A stretch of 26,093 nt of DNA from Alphaproteobacteria bacterium UBA2903. GTDB taxonomy: Bacteria; Pseudomonadota; Alphaproteobacteria; CAAGCB01; CAG-977. The DNA is taken from contig DEDN01000012.1 in assembly GCA_002349565.1 (NCBI GenBank), positions 55,105 through 81,197 on the forward strand, read 5' to 3'. A program made the translations under genes and the position numbers. Below the pieces are notes generated by a model that saw nothing but the letters and a program-made list of their open reading frames with translations, searched no databases and was not told where the DNA came from. Positions 1 through 7,886 of the stretch are shown here, in pieces; the stretch's first letter is position 1; every line of letters begins with the position of its first letter.

Positions 1-942
1 GTCGTCGGCGGGAACGTAAACCGCTTGGACGGAGGTAATCGCCCCTTTTTTCGTAGAGGTAATGCGTTCCTGCATCGCGCCCATATCCGTACCCAGCGTC
101 GGCTGATAGCCCACGGCGGACGGAATGCGCCCCAACAAAGCGGACACTTCGGACCCTGCCTGCGTAAAGCGGAAGATGTTGTCGATGAACAGCAGAACGT
201 CTTTGCCTTCGACATCGCGGAAGTATTCGGCGACCGTCAATCCTGTCAACGCCACGCGGGCGCGCGCCCCCGGCGATTCATTCATCTGCCCGTACACCAG
301 CGCGGTTTTGGAATCGTCGCCTTTGAGGTCGATAACGCCCGAATCAATCATTTCATGGTACAAATCGTTGCCTTCGCGGGTACGTTCGCCGACGCCCGCA
401 AAAACGGAATAGCCGCCGTGACCTTTTGCAACGTTGTTAATCAATTCCTGAATCAAAACGGTCTTGCCGACGCCAGCACCGCCGAACAGCCCGATTTTGC
501 CGCCGCGCGCATAAGGTTCCAGCAAATCGATGACCTTAATCCCCGTCGTCAGCATTTGCATGGACGTCGCCTGTTCGACGAACGCGGGGGCTTCGCGGTG
601 AATCGGGTCGCGGCGCACGCCTTCGATGGGACCGCGGTTGTCCACGGGTTCGCCCAGAACGTTCATAATGCGCCCCAGCGTTTTCGGTCCGACGGGAACG
701 CAAATCGGCGCGCCCGTGTCAACGACTTGCTGTCCGCGCATCAAGCCGTCGGTCGAATCCATGGCGATACAGCGGACAACGGCTTCACCCAGCTGTTGAG
801 CGACTTCCAGCACCAGCTGTTTGCCCTGCAATTCGGTGGTCAGAGCGTTCAGAATGGACGGCAAGTCCTGTTCCGTTTCAAATTTCACGTCAACAACGGC
901 ACCCATAACTTGAATGATGCGTCCGATACTGTTTTCAGCCAT
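1..942 (-). CDS. atpD: F1 ATP synthase subunit beta (N-terminal part, cut by window edge)
   Basis: Catalytic beta subunit of the F1 sector, where ATP is made or hydrolysed on the cytoplasmic side of the inner membrane. The frame reads from an ATG at 942 leftward without a stop to base 1, giving the first 314 of roughly 470-480 residues. The P-loop GGAGVGKT is at residues 154-161, close to its position in E. coli beta. The last visible residues, TSVQAVYVPADD, are the family's usual segment after the Walker B region. An AGGAGT ribosome-binding site lies about 9 bases upstream. It is the fourth gene of atpH-atpA-atpG-atpD, 21 bp after atpG. atpC would be expected just beyond the left edge. Identification is secure; only the C-terminus is missing. 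Confidence 0.97.
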   Translation of the reverse strand, partial: MAENSIGRIIQVMGAVVDVKFETEQDLPSILNALTTELQGKQLVLEVAQQLGEAVVRCIAMDSTDGLMRGQQVVDTGAPICVPVGPKTLGRIMNVLGEPVDNRGPIEGVRRDPIHREAPAFVEQATSMQMLTTGIKVIDLLEPYARGGKIGLFGGAGVGKTVLIQELINNVAKGHGGYSVFAGVGERTREGNDLYHEMIDSGVIDLKGDDSKTALVYGQMNESPGARARVALTGLTVAEYFRDVEGKDVLLFIDNIFRFTQAGSEVSALLGRIPSAVGYQPTLGTDMGAMQERITSTKKGAITSVQAVYVPADD

Positions 943-963
943 TGTTTCAAACTCCTGTTTTTA

Positions 964-2106
964 TCAGAGTGCTTCCGCACCCGAAATGATTTCGGTCAAT
1001 TCTTTTGTAATCATCGCTTGACGCGTACGGTTGTACATCAGCGTCAAATCGTCGATAATGTCGCCCGCGTTGTTGGTCGCGTTGTCCATTGCCGTCATGC
1101 GCGCGCCGTTTTCCGACGCCGCCGATTCCAGCGATGCGACGTAAATCAAGGTCGCCAGCACGTCGGGCAGTAAAGCGTCCAACATTTCTTTGGGATTTTC
1201 AGGCTCGAAGTCGTATTCCAGCGGGTCGTGCTGTTCGGCGGCTTCCGCGTCTTCCGCCCCCAAAGCTTTGCGCACTTGGGCAGGGCGGTACTGCGCCTGC
1301 AAAGCGGCGGATTTTTTGGCGGATGAAGAACGATTGCCGCCCGTAATGCCCGTTCCTTTTCCGACCGTTCCCGCTTTCGACGCCGACGGGCGCTGCAGAT
1401 GAAACGCGTTGCCTTCGCTGCCGTCAACCAGAAATCCCCACGGATTTTCGCCCGTAAACGGTTGCAAAATGTGCGCCGCCTGCAACGGAACGATAGGACG
1501 GACGCGGACTTCCTGAGAAATGGCGGAATGGAAATGGTTGTAAATCACGGAACACGCGTCAATCGTGCCTTTTTTGAACAAATCGACGACGTGCGACGCC
1601 ATAATTTCCGCATCGGCGCGCTGATCGGCGGCGGACACTTTTGCGTTAAAGGTGTACACGATTTTGTCGCCGCATTCGGCGCGCAGCATTTCCGCGGTTT
1701 TTGAACCGACGCAAATCAGTTTGACCGTGCGTCCCTGCGATTCCAAATGGCGGATGAACTGAATCGTTTTTTTGATGATGTTGATGTTGAACCCGCCGCA
1801 CAGCCCGCGCGAAGACGCGAAAACGACCAACAGGTGATTGACATCCTTGCCGCGCCCTTTAATCAAGTCGGGCATGTCATAGCGGGGTTCGCGTCCCGCC
1901 TGCGCATCTTTGTCGCGCCACCATGCGATAAGCTTTCCCAGACGCAGCATAATGCGCCCCAGCGACGCGGAGTAATATCCCGCTTCGTTGACGGCTTCCT
2001 GCGCCTGCCGCAACCGCGCCGCAGCGACCATTTTCATCGCGGAGGTGATTTTGCGGGTCGAACGGACGGAAGCGATGCGCGTGCGCAATTCTCGTAAATT
2101 AGCCAT
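964..2106 (-). CDS. atpG: F1 ATP synthase subunit gamma with a large insertion
   Basis: Central rotor shaft of F1, coupling proton flow to catalysis. The 380 residues compare with about 290 in most bacteria. The N-terminal helix (ELRTRIASVRSTRKITSAMK, residues 6-25) and the C-terminal helix (SENGARMTAM at 331-340, NRTRQAMITKELTEIISGA at 359-377) are canonical. The motif SSRGLCGGFN (98-107) has Ser where the usual motif has Asp before RGLCGG. The excess is mainly at residues about 212-294, between VRPIVPL and LEYDFEPENPKEM: a Gly/Ser/Ala/Lys-rich, probably disordered stretch in the globular, surface-exposed part. A smaller excess lies at about 55-85. The gene starts 12 bp after atpA, with GAGGCGG as ribosome-binding site. 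The frame is intact and both ends match, so this is an insertion and not a frameshift. Confidence 0.95.
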   Translation of the reverse strand: MANLRELRTRIASVRSTRKITSAMKMVAAARLRQAQEAVNEAGYYSASLGRIMLRLGKLIAWWRDKDAQAGREPRYDMPDLIKGRGKDVNHLLVVFASSRGLCGGFNINIIKKTIQFIRHLESQGRTVKLICVGSKTAEMLRAECGDKIVYTFNAKVSAADQRADAEIMASHVVDLFKKGTIDACSVIYNHFHSAISQEVRVRPIVPLQAAHILQPFTGENPWGFLVDGSEGNAFHLQRPSASKAGTVGKGTGITGGNRSSSAKKSAALQAQYRPAQVRKALGAEDAEAAEQHDPLEYDFEPENPKEMLDALLPDVLATLIYVASLESAASENGARMTAMDNATNNAGDIIDDLTLMYNRTRQAMITKELTEIISGAEAL

Positions 2107-2118
2107 AAAGCCGCCTCG

Positions 2119-3651
2119 TTATGAAAACTTTTTGATAAAGTCGTCAAGGAACGTGCGCAGATCGTCTTCGGTATCGGGAGTCAGCGTTTTTTCCGTGCGA
2201 ACCGATTCCAAAACCGACGGCAAAGTCGCCTTCAGCCGAGTCAGCATTTCCGTTTCAAACCGCGCGATTTTTTCGACGGGCAAATCGTCCAGATAACCGC
2301 GAACGCCCGTGAAAATCGAAACGACCTGTTCTTCGACGGGCATCGGATGATACTGCTTTTGCTTCAGCAGTTCCGTCAGACGCGAACCGCGCGCCAGCAG
2401 TTTTTGCGTCGCGGGATCCAAGTCCGAAGCGAACTGCGAAAACGCCGCCATTTCACGGTATTGCGCCAATTCCAGCTTAATCGAACCCGCCACCTGCTTC
2501 ATCGCTTTGATTTGCGCCGCCGATCCCACGCGGGACACGGAAATACCGACGTTCACCGCGGGACGAACGCCTTGATAAAACAGCGAGCTTTCCAAGAAAA
2601 TCTGACCGTCCGTAATGGAAATCACGTTCGTCGGGATGTACGCGGAAACGTCGCCCGCCTGCGTTTCAATCACGGGCAGAGCCGTTAAGGACCCGCCGCC
2701 CAGTTCGTCGTTCATCTTTGCGCCGCGTTCCAGCAAACGGGAATGCAGATAGAACACGTCGCCGGGGAACGCTTCGCGTCCGGGCGGACGGCGCAACAGC
2801 AAAGACATCTGGCGGTACGCCGTCGCCTGTTTGGACAGGTCGTCGTAGAAAATGACCGCGTGCATGCCGTTGTCGCGGAAATATTCGCCCATCGCGCACC
2901 CCGTATACGGAGCGATAAACTGCAAAGGAGCCGCTTCGGACGCCGTTGCGGACACGACAATCGTGTAATCCGCCGCGCCGTATTGTTCCAAAGTGTGCAT
3001 GACTTGCGCGACCGTCGACCGTTTCTGACCGATGGCGACATAAATGCAGAACACTTTTTCCTTGTCGGATTTGGCGGCGTCGTTGATGACTTTCTGGTTG
3101 ATGATGGTGTCCAGAATAATGGCGGTCTTGCCCGTTTGACGGTCGCCGATAATCAGTTCGCGCTGACCGCGTCCGATGGGAATCAGCGAATCGATGGCTT
3201 TCAATCCCGTCTGCAGCGGTTCGTGAACGCTTTTGCGGGTAATGATGCCGGGGGCTTTGACATCAACGGCGCGGAATTCGTCGGCTTTGATTTCGCCCTT
3301 GCCGTCAATGGGATTGCCCAAAGCGTCAACCACGCGTCCCAGCAAAGCTTTGCCGACGGGCGCGCTGACGATGTCGCCCGTGCGTTTGACGGTTTCGCCT
3401 TCGTGGATTTCGGTGTCGGAGCCGAACACAACAACGCCGACGCTGTCGGATTCAAGGTTCAACGCCATTCCTTTGACGCCGCTTGCGAATTCGACCATTT
3501 CGCCCGCCTGCACGTTGTCCAGACCGTAAATGCGCGCAATGCCGTCGCCGACGGACAAAACCTGTCCAACCTCCGCCGTATCGGGCGCGGCGTTAAAGTT
3601 TTCAATGCGTTCTTTCAGTAAAGAAGAAATTTCCGTTGCTTGGAGATTCAT
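2119..3651 (-). CDS. atpA: F1 ATP synthase subunit alpha
   Basis: Non-catalytic nucleotide-binding alpha subunit of F1. The 510 residues are the normal length. The P-loop GDRQTGKT is at residues 169-176. Other family signatures are present: VGDGIARIYGL near the N-terminus, LLLRRPPGREAFPGDVFYLH in the middle, and VGISVSRVGSAAQ, which carries the arginine finger of the family. The start ATG (3651-3649) overlaps the stop of atpH as ATGA, so the two genes are translationally coupled. Nothing in the sequence looks abnormal, and function is not in doubt. Confidence 0.98.
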   Translation of the reverse strand: MNLQATEISSLLKERIENFNAAPDTAEVGQVLSVGDGIARIYGLDNVQAGEMVEFASGVKGMALNLESDSVGVVVFGSDTEIHEGETVKRTGDIVSAPVGKALLGRVVDALGNPIDGKGEIKADEFRAVDVKAPGIITRKSVHEPLQTGLKAIDSLIPIGRGQRELIIGDRQTGKTAIILDTIINQKVINDAAKSDKEKVFCIYVAIGQKRSTVAQVMHTLEQYGAADYTIVVSATASEAAPLQFIAPYTGCAMGEYFRDNGMHAVIFYDDLSKQATAYRQMSLLLRRPPGREAFPGDVFYLHSRLLERGAKMNDELGGGSLTALPVIETQAGDVSAYIPTNVISITDGQIFLESSLFYQGVRPAVNVGISVSRVGSAAQIKAMKQVAGSIKLELAQYREMAAFSQFASDLDPATQKLLARGSRLTELLKQKQYHPMPVEEQVVSIFTGVRGYLDDLPVEKIARFETEMLTRLKATLPSVLESVRTEKTLTPDTEDDLRTFLDDFIKKFS

Positions 3652-4208
3652 ACCCCCACACCTTTCATAGCCAGATTGATTTTCTGCAGCTGCGTTTTAA
3701 CCGACAAATCCGCCATTACGGTTCCGACTTGAACCGTCAGACCGCCGATTAAATTTTCATCCACCGTCGGGTTCAGGCGGATTTGCTTGTCGTATACGGA
3801 CGCCAAAACGTCGGTCAAACGCCGTGTCTGCGCGTCATCCATGGGAACGGCGGTCGTAACGCGCACGTTCAAAATTCCTTTGTCGTCGTCGTACAGGCGG
3901 TCAAAAGCGGATTCGATTTCGTCCAGCAAAGACAACCGCCCGTTTTGCGCCAACACGCCCAAAAAGTTATGCGCCAGCGTTGACAGCCCCAGCTTGTCCG
4001 CCACCGCTTCTACGGCATCCGATCGGATTTTTTCATTCAAAAGCGGCGTTTTCAGCAGTTCGGCAAATTCGGAACATTCGGCGCTCAACCGCACCAAATC
4101 CCGCAGTTCCGAATGAACGGAATCGACGCAATTCTCTGTTTTCGCATCGGCAAACAGCGCCGCGGCGTATTTTTGCGCCAGATTTTTTTTGTTTATTTTC
4201 TTAGGCAT
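3648..4208 (-). CDS. atpH: F1 ATP synthase subunit delta (OSCP)
   Basis: Peripheral-stalk subunit joining F1 to the b subunits. From the ATG at 4208 it has 186 residues, the usual size. The N-terminus MPKKINKKNLAQKYAAALF carries the family's YAxALF motif. The C-terminal half ends with NPTVDENLIGGLTVQVGTVMADLSV-like strands typical of OscP/delta. The frame stays open 27 codons further upstream (to 4289), but that extension is Phe/Cys-rich and not family-like, so the start at 4208 is preferred although its ribosome-binding site is weak. It is the first gene of the F1 operon and overlaps atpA by ATGA. The Fo genes (atpB, atpE, atpF) are not adjacent, as is usual in Alphaproteobacteria. Confidence 0.95.
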   Translation of the reverse strand: MPKKINKKNLAQKYAAALFADAKTENCVDSVHSELRDLVRLSAECSEFAELLKTPLLNEKIRSDAVEAVADKLGLSTLAHNFLGVLAQNGRLSLLDEIESAFDRLYDDDKGILNVRVTTAVPMDDAQTRRLTDVLASVYDKQIRLNPTVDENLIGGLTVQVGTVMADLSVKTQLQKINLAMKGVGV

Positions 4209-4274
4209 TCCCAAAATCCCGTTTAAACACTTCTTTATAGCAACAAAAAAAAATCTTTTCAAACAGAATCGGCA

Positions 4275-4301
4275 AAACGCCCCGCACACCGCAAGGCGTT
4301 T
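4275..4301 (-). terminator. Weak hairpin between the papain-like gene and atpH
   Basis: AAACGCC (4275-4281) and GGCGTTT (4295-4301) form a 7-bp stem with a 13-base loop, just downstream of the papain-like gene's stop and upstream of atpH on the minus strand. A run of T lies about 18 bases further on instead of directly after the stem, so termination is only possible. The rest of the 109-bp gap shows no clear promoter. Confidence 0.25.
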
Positions 4302-4317
4302 CGGAAATCGGACGAAT

Positions 4318-5001
4318 TTATCTGCCGCGCCGCAAAGATTTCAGCATGGAAACCACGGTCGATACACCGTGTCCTTCCATGGACGGTTTGCGGCGGATGT
4401 CGTCCAGAATTTTGGACGACAGCTTGCGCGTCGACGAAAAACGCTTCAACACAGCGGCAGCCGCTTTGCCCAAAGTCTGTTTGATTTTCTGCGCTTTATC
4501 CAAAACGCGGATGCCCAAGCACGTCATCGCGGGCGAATAAACGGGCAGCTGCGGCGGCAGTTTCAAATCCGCCTGTTTCAACGCTTTATAGGTAAAGCAC
4601 ACGCAGTTGTTGGACAGGATGTTGTATTTCGGCGGATTGGCTTTAGCGGCTTCCGCAAACGATTCGATTTTTTTGTATTGCGATTCCGTGATATGATAGA
4701 CCAGCTTGTCGTCATACGGTTCTTTGGAATCGTCAACGACCGCGCCCGCCACTTTTTTAGAGGAAAAAATCGACCCCATGCGGTCTTTTTCCTCGACGTT
4801 TTCGTTGCCGACCATCGCGCAGACGGCGTGCAGACCGTACACCTTTTCAACGCCGTTTTTATCCGTAATGCCGAAAAAAACATGCCCAACCGCCGTTCCC
4901 AATTCTTCGGGATTGCGGGGCATAATCGCGTGCTTCAGCCGCCGCGGAATCATCATATCGGGAGATTCGGAATAAATCGTCGCCTTACAATTCTTTTCCA
5001 T
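4318..5001 (-). CDS. Permuted papain / NlpC-P60-like cysteine hydrolase (putative effector)
   Basis: Probably a small cysteine peptidase or amidase with the circularly permuted papain fold seen in LRAT, DUF4105 and some secreted effectors, where the catalytic His precedes the Cys. Visible signs: GHVFFGI with His40, YGLHAV just after it, the helix ITESQYKKIESFAEAAK, then KYNILSNNCVCFTYKAL with Cys133. A basic C-terminal tail (about 165-227, ending SLRRGR) follows. No signal peptide or membrane segment is seen. The ATG at 5001 (227 residues) was chosen because AAAGAGG lies 9 bases upstream; longer in-frame starts at 5010 and 5055 lack that spacing. It overlaps the upstream gene by 17 bp, suggesting coupling. 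The substrate is unknown. The fold call rests on motifs recognised by eye. Confidence 0.6.
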   Translation of the reverse strand: MEKNCKATIYSESPDMMIPRRLKHAIMPRNPEELGTAVGHVFFGITDKNGVEKVYGLHAVCAMVGNENVEEKDRMGSIFSSKKVAGAVVDDSKEPYDDKLVYHITESQYKKIESFAEAAKANPPKYNILSNNCVCFTYKALKQADLKLPPQLPVYSPAMTCLGIRVLDKAQKIKQTLGKAAAAVLKRFSSTRKLSSKILDDIRRKPSMEGHGVSTVVSMLKSLRRGR

Positions 5002-5344
5002 CGGCTTCATCCTCTTTGACCGCGGTTGTAATCGCAAAAGCGTTGTACAGCGCATCGATTTTCATTTCGTTGTCCATATCGTCCGACGACAGGATTTCAT
5101 CCATCCATTCATAGTCGGAACTTTCCGCCGCCCCGTCGGGCAAACGCCACAGAAAATCGACCAGAAGCATAACGTCCGCTTCGGTTTCAAAACCGTGCGA
5201 CAAAGCCAGCTGACAACCGTCAATCAGCTTGTTTTTCAGCACTTCGTCATCCATTTCCGCCGTTTGTTCGGGGAAAGTCGTTTTCAAATACTGCATGCCG
5301 CGGTGAATAAAACGTTCCGCTTCCAATTCTTCTTGAGTAGACAT
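4985..5344 (-). CDS. Small acidic helical protein, partner of the papain-like gene
   Basis: A 119-residue, acidic, mostly helical protein without signal peptide, cysteine cluster or membrane segment. The stretches RFIHRGMQYLKTTFPEQ, LALSHGFETEADVMLLVDFL and a final ILSSDDMDNEMKIDALYNAF resemble small proteins I recall being encoded next to secreted effectors in other Proteobacteria (pattern: ...HGFxxExDVxxYVxLM...DPxLxxxxKMxxLY...). If that memory is right, it could be a chaperone, adaptor or immunity partner of the papain-like enzyme encoded directly downstream with a 17-bp overlap. The ribosome-binding site AAAGGTG is well placed before the ATG at 5344. Function is unknown; the neighbour link is the best clue. 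Confidence 0.55.
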   Translation of the reverse strand: MSTQEELEAERFIHRGMQYLKTTFPEQTAEMDDEVLKNKLIDGCQLALSHGFETEADVMLLVDFLWRLPDGAAESSDYEWMDEILSSDDMDNEMKIDALYNAFAITTAVKEDEADGKEL

Positions 5345-5432
5345 TAAGACACCTTTATTACTTTTGTCGTAGTATGACAGAGATTTCCGATTTAGGAAAG
5401 AATTTTTTGTCTAAAAATCAAAGGCGGCGGAA

Positions 5433-6719
5433 ATGAAAACAATCGGCGTGATGACGGGCAATTCTTTGGACGGCGTCGATGCCGTGTTGACCGACTTTTC
5501 GGGCGATAAAATCACGGACATCGCCTCTGTTTCCCTGCCGTTTCCCGTCGATTTGACGCGCGATTTGCTGGCGTTCCGCGCGTTGGTCAAGGGCAAAGCC
5601 GTTTCCGAATTTGAAAACAGCCCTTTGTTCGCCGATGTTTTAAGCCGTTCTACCGCTTTGGTCGCCGAAGCCGTCAACGCGATAAAACAACCCGATGTTG
5701 TCGCCGTCGGACTGCACGGGCAGACGTGCGACCACTTTCCCCCCAGCGTCGCCAACGGGGAAAAACCGTATACTCTGCAGATTTTCGATGCTCAAAAACT
5801 GGCGGATTTGACGGGTATTCCCGTAATTTACGACTTTCGTTCCGACGATATGACGAACGGCGGGGAAGGCGCGCCGCTCGCCCCCGCGCACAACGCGCAC
5901 ATTGCCGCCGATATGCGCGCCAAAGGCTTTGACAGCGTGGCGTTTTGCAATGCGGGCAACACGGGCAACATCGCCGTTATCGCGGGCGATACGGTGCTGG
6001 GCTGGGATGTCGGCGCATTCAACCACTTTGCCGACAAACTGATGCGTGAATATAAAGGCGTTCCGTGCGACACAAACGGACGGTTCGGCAAAACGGGACG
6101 GCTCCGCCCCGATTTTCTGCAAACGCTGTTCGACACCGCCGCCGTCACAAAATCGGGCGAAAACTTTTACACGCGCAAACCTCCGAAGTCGTCCGATCCG
6201 TCGTGGTACGTCCTGCCCGATTCGCCATATTCGTTCGCGGACACGCTCCGCACCGTCGAGTATTTAAGCGCGTACACGTTCTTTCACACTCTTTCCTTTA
6301 TTCCCGAAAGCGTCCCGATGCCGCAAGCTTTCTTGGCATTCGGCGGCGGCTGGAAAAATCCGCTGTGCGTTTCGGACTTCAAAGCTTTGCTGAACGGCAC
6401 GGGCTTTGTTCTGCCCTGCCACCGCGATTTGTTCGCCAAAATCCGCAAACGGTTTGCCAAGCCGCCCGTTTTCGCCCCGTCCGAAGCGTTCGGTTACAGC
6501 GGAACGTATATGGAGGCGCGGATTTTCGCCGACGCCGCTTACAGCAAAATCATCGGACGCCCGTTTACTTTTCCGCAAACGACGGGATGCAGGACGCCGA
6601 CCGTCGCGGGGATTTTCTGTCTGCCGTCGAACAAACAAAAGTATTTGATTTCCGATTATTTGAAAAAGCCCGACGCGTGGAATAAAAAAGTCAGCCGCGC
6701 GGCTAAAGGGCTGTGGTAA
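5433..6719 (+). CDS. anmK: Divergent anhydro-N-acetylmuramic acid kinase (AnmK family)
   Basis: AnmK opens the 1,6-anhydro ring of anhydroMurNAc and phosphorylates it during peptidoglycan recycling in the cytoplasm. Family features: GVMTGNSLDGVDAVL at residues 5-19, GLHGQT (93-98), TLQIFDAQKLADLTGIPV (114-131), DFRSDDMTNGGEGAPLAPAH (134-153), GWDVGAFN (190-197), FGGGWKNP (303-310) and the EA-FA helix near 360-367 followed by PQTTGC. The protein has 428 residues against about 370 usually. The GFDTGPGN loop, which carries the catalytic Asp, here reads GWDVGAFN: Asp192 is kept but the Thr and Pro-Gly are lost, so activity could be altered. The start is supported by GGCGG just upstream. The 3' end overlaps the convergent metalloprotease gene by 17 bp. 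Confidence 0.85.
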   Translation: MKTIGVMTGNSLDGVDAVLTDFSGDKITDIASVSLPFPVDLTRDLLAFRALVKGKAVSEFENSPLFADVLSRSTALVAEAVNAIKQPDVVAVGLHGQTCDHFPPSVANGEKPYTLQIFDAQKLADLTGIPVIYDFRSDDMTNGGEGAPLAPAHNAHIAADMRAKGFDSVAFCNAGNTGNIAVIAGDTVLGWDVGAFNHFADKLMREYKGVPCDTNGRFGKTGRLRPDFLQTLFDTAAVTKSGENFYTRKPPKSSDPSWYVLPDSPYSFADTLRTVEYLSAYTFFHTLSFIPESVPMPQAFLAFGGGWKNPLCVSDFKALLNGTGFVLPCHRDLFAKIRKRFAKPPVFAPSEAFGYSGTYMEARIFADAAYSKIIGRPFTFPQTTGCRTPTVAGIFCLPSNKQKYLISDYLKKPDAWNKKVSRAAKGLW

Positions 6720-7395
6720 AGCTGTACAAATACGCGGCGTTTTTCTTCAGCCAGCGTTCCGCCGCGGCAAATTCGGGGTACACGTCCGCCACCGTTTTCC
6801 AAAAAGCGGGCGAATGATTCATTTGCTTCAAGTGCGAAACTTCGTGCGCAATGACATAATCCGCGACATACAGCGGCGCGAATCCCAGCCGCCACGACAG
6901 CGAAATATGTCCCGCACGGTTGCAGCTGCCCCACCGCGAAACCGTATCGCGCACGCCGACTTTCGTCGGTTTGACCTGCAAAGCCGCCGCGATTTCCAGC
7001 ACTTTGGATTGCGCGTAGGAACAAAAGGACGCTTTTAAAAAATCGGCGACGCGGCGCGGCAGATATTCGCTTTGCCCCGACACCCAAATCACGCCGTCGG
7101 ACTGCCACACGCCGCGTCTGGCGTTCGGGGAATGGTGTATAACGACATCTTCACCCAAAAACGAAAAGCCCATGCCGTCACAAAACACTTTGGGCGCGGG
7201 CAAAGCGTTCAACTGCGCCGCTATCCAATCCGCTTTGCTTTGGGCAAAGCTCAATCCCGTTTTTTCGGACGCGCGCGCGGGCAAAACCAAAACGGCGCGG
7301 CGGTTCATGCGGTCGATTTTCAGCCGCACCCGTTTGGCGCGCGCCGAGCGTTCAACGCCGATTTCCATCGCTTCGCCCGCATGCCAGACAATCAC
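6703..7395 (-). CDS. ygjP: YgjP-type zinc metallopeptidase (M48-like, DUF45)
   Basis: Predicted cytosolic zinc metalloprotease of the YgjP/DUF45 family. The active-site stretch HEVSHLKQMNHSPAFW has the HExxH zinc motif and the following NHSxxFW signature. RWGSCNRAGHISLSWRL upstream is the family's second hallmark. No signal peptide or membrane helix is seen. The frame is open to a GTG at 7407, but the GTG at 7395 overlaps the stop of the upstream ycgN-like gene as GTGA and has GGGA seven bases before it, so that start is preferred (230 residues). An ATG at 7368 is a further option. It is translationally coupled to ycgN and convergent with anmK. The physiological substrate is not known. Confidence 0.85.
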   Translation of the reverse strand: MIVWHAGEAMEIGVERSARAKRVRLKIDRMNRRAVLVLPARASEKTGLSFAQSKADWIAAQLNALPAPKVFCDGMGFSFLGEDVVIHHSPNARRGVWQSDGVIWVSGQSEYLPRRVADFLKASFCSYAQSKVLEIAAALQVKPTKVGVRDTVSRWGSCNRAGHISLSWRLGFAPLYVADYVIAHEVSHLKQMNHSPAFWKTVADVYPEFAAAERWLKKNAAYLYSFTTAL

Positions 7396-7832
7396 AGGTC
7401 GTCCCACTCCACAATGTAGTCTTGGAACTCTTCCTCGGGTTTCGGGGGAACGGTTCTGCCCGAAGCGGACATTTTCGCGGCGTGAACGCTGGTCGGATCA
7501 CCCGTTATCAGCGGATGCCATTTCGGCAAAGGTTTGCCTTCGTTCAGCAAACGGTAAGCGCACGTTTTCGGCAGCCAGTAAATATCCTTGATATCCTGCG
7601 GACGGATTTGCACACATTCGGGAACGAACGCCTGCCTGTTTTCGTAATGGCGGCAGCGGCATGTCACGGGATCCAGCAGTTTGCACGCGATATTGGTAAA
7701 AGCCAGTTCGCCGTCGTCCTCGAAAACGACTTTTTCCAAACAGCATTTGCCGCATCCGTCGCAGACCGATTCCCATTCTTCATGGGTCATCTGCTCCAGC
7801 GTTTTTGTTTCCCAAAACGGTTTGCTTTTCAT
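7392..7832 (-). CDS. ycgN: YcgN/UPF0260 family cysteine-cluster protein
   Basis: Small cytosolic protein of the YkgJ/YcgN group, which carries a CxxCxxxCC metal or iron-sulfur site; biochemical role unsettled. The 146 residues line up end to end with E. coli YcgN: PFWETKTLEQMTHEEWES, CDGCGKCCLEK (the cluster motif), FTNIACKLLDPVTCRCRHYE, then WLPKTCAYRLLNEGKPLPKW and HPLITGDP. All the conserved cysteines appear to be present. Its ribosome-binding site is weak, and a hairpin terminator sits between it and mucR upstream, so expression may depend on read-through or on a promoter not recognised here. Its stop overlaps the GTG start of the metallopeptidase gene. Confidence 0.93.
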   Translation of the reverse strand: MKSKPFWETKTLEQMTHEEWESVCDGCGKCCLEKVVFEDDGELAFTNIACKLLDPVTCRCRHYENRQAFVPECVQIRPQDIKDIYWLPKTCAYRLLNEGKPLPKWHPLITGDPTSVHAAKMSASGRTVPPKPEEEFQDYIVEWDDL

Positions 7833-7848
7833 TTTTTTAATCCGATAA

Positions 7849-7876
7849 AAAGAAAGAGGCTTTCGCCCCTTTCTTT
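7849..7876 (-). terminator. Rho-independent terminator after mucR
   Basis: On the minus strand, AAAGAAAGGGGC and GCCTCTTTCTTT pair (one G-U) around a GAAA tetraloop and run into TTTTAT. It lies 10 bp after the mucR stop and before ycgN. Confidence 0.78.
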
Positions 7877-7886
7877 GATTTTGAAA

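Noticed and set aside
25..1173. Plus-strand frame of 382 codons at the left edge
   Set aside because: It runs antisense to atpD and atpG, which are unmistakable.
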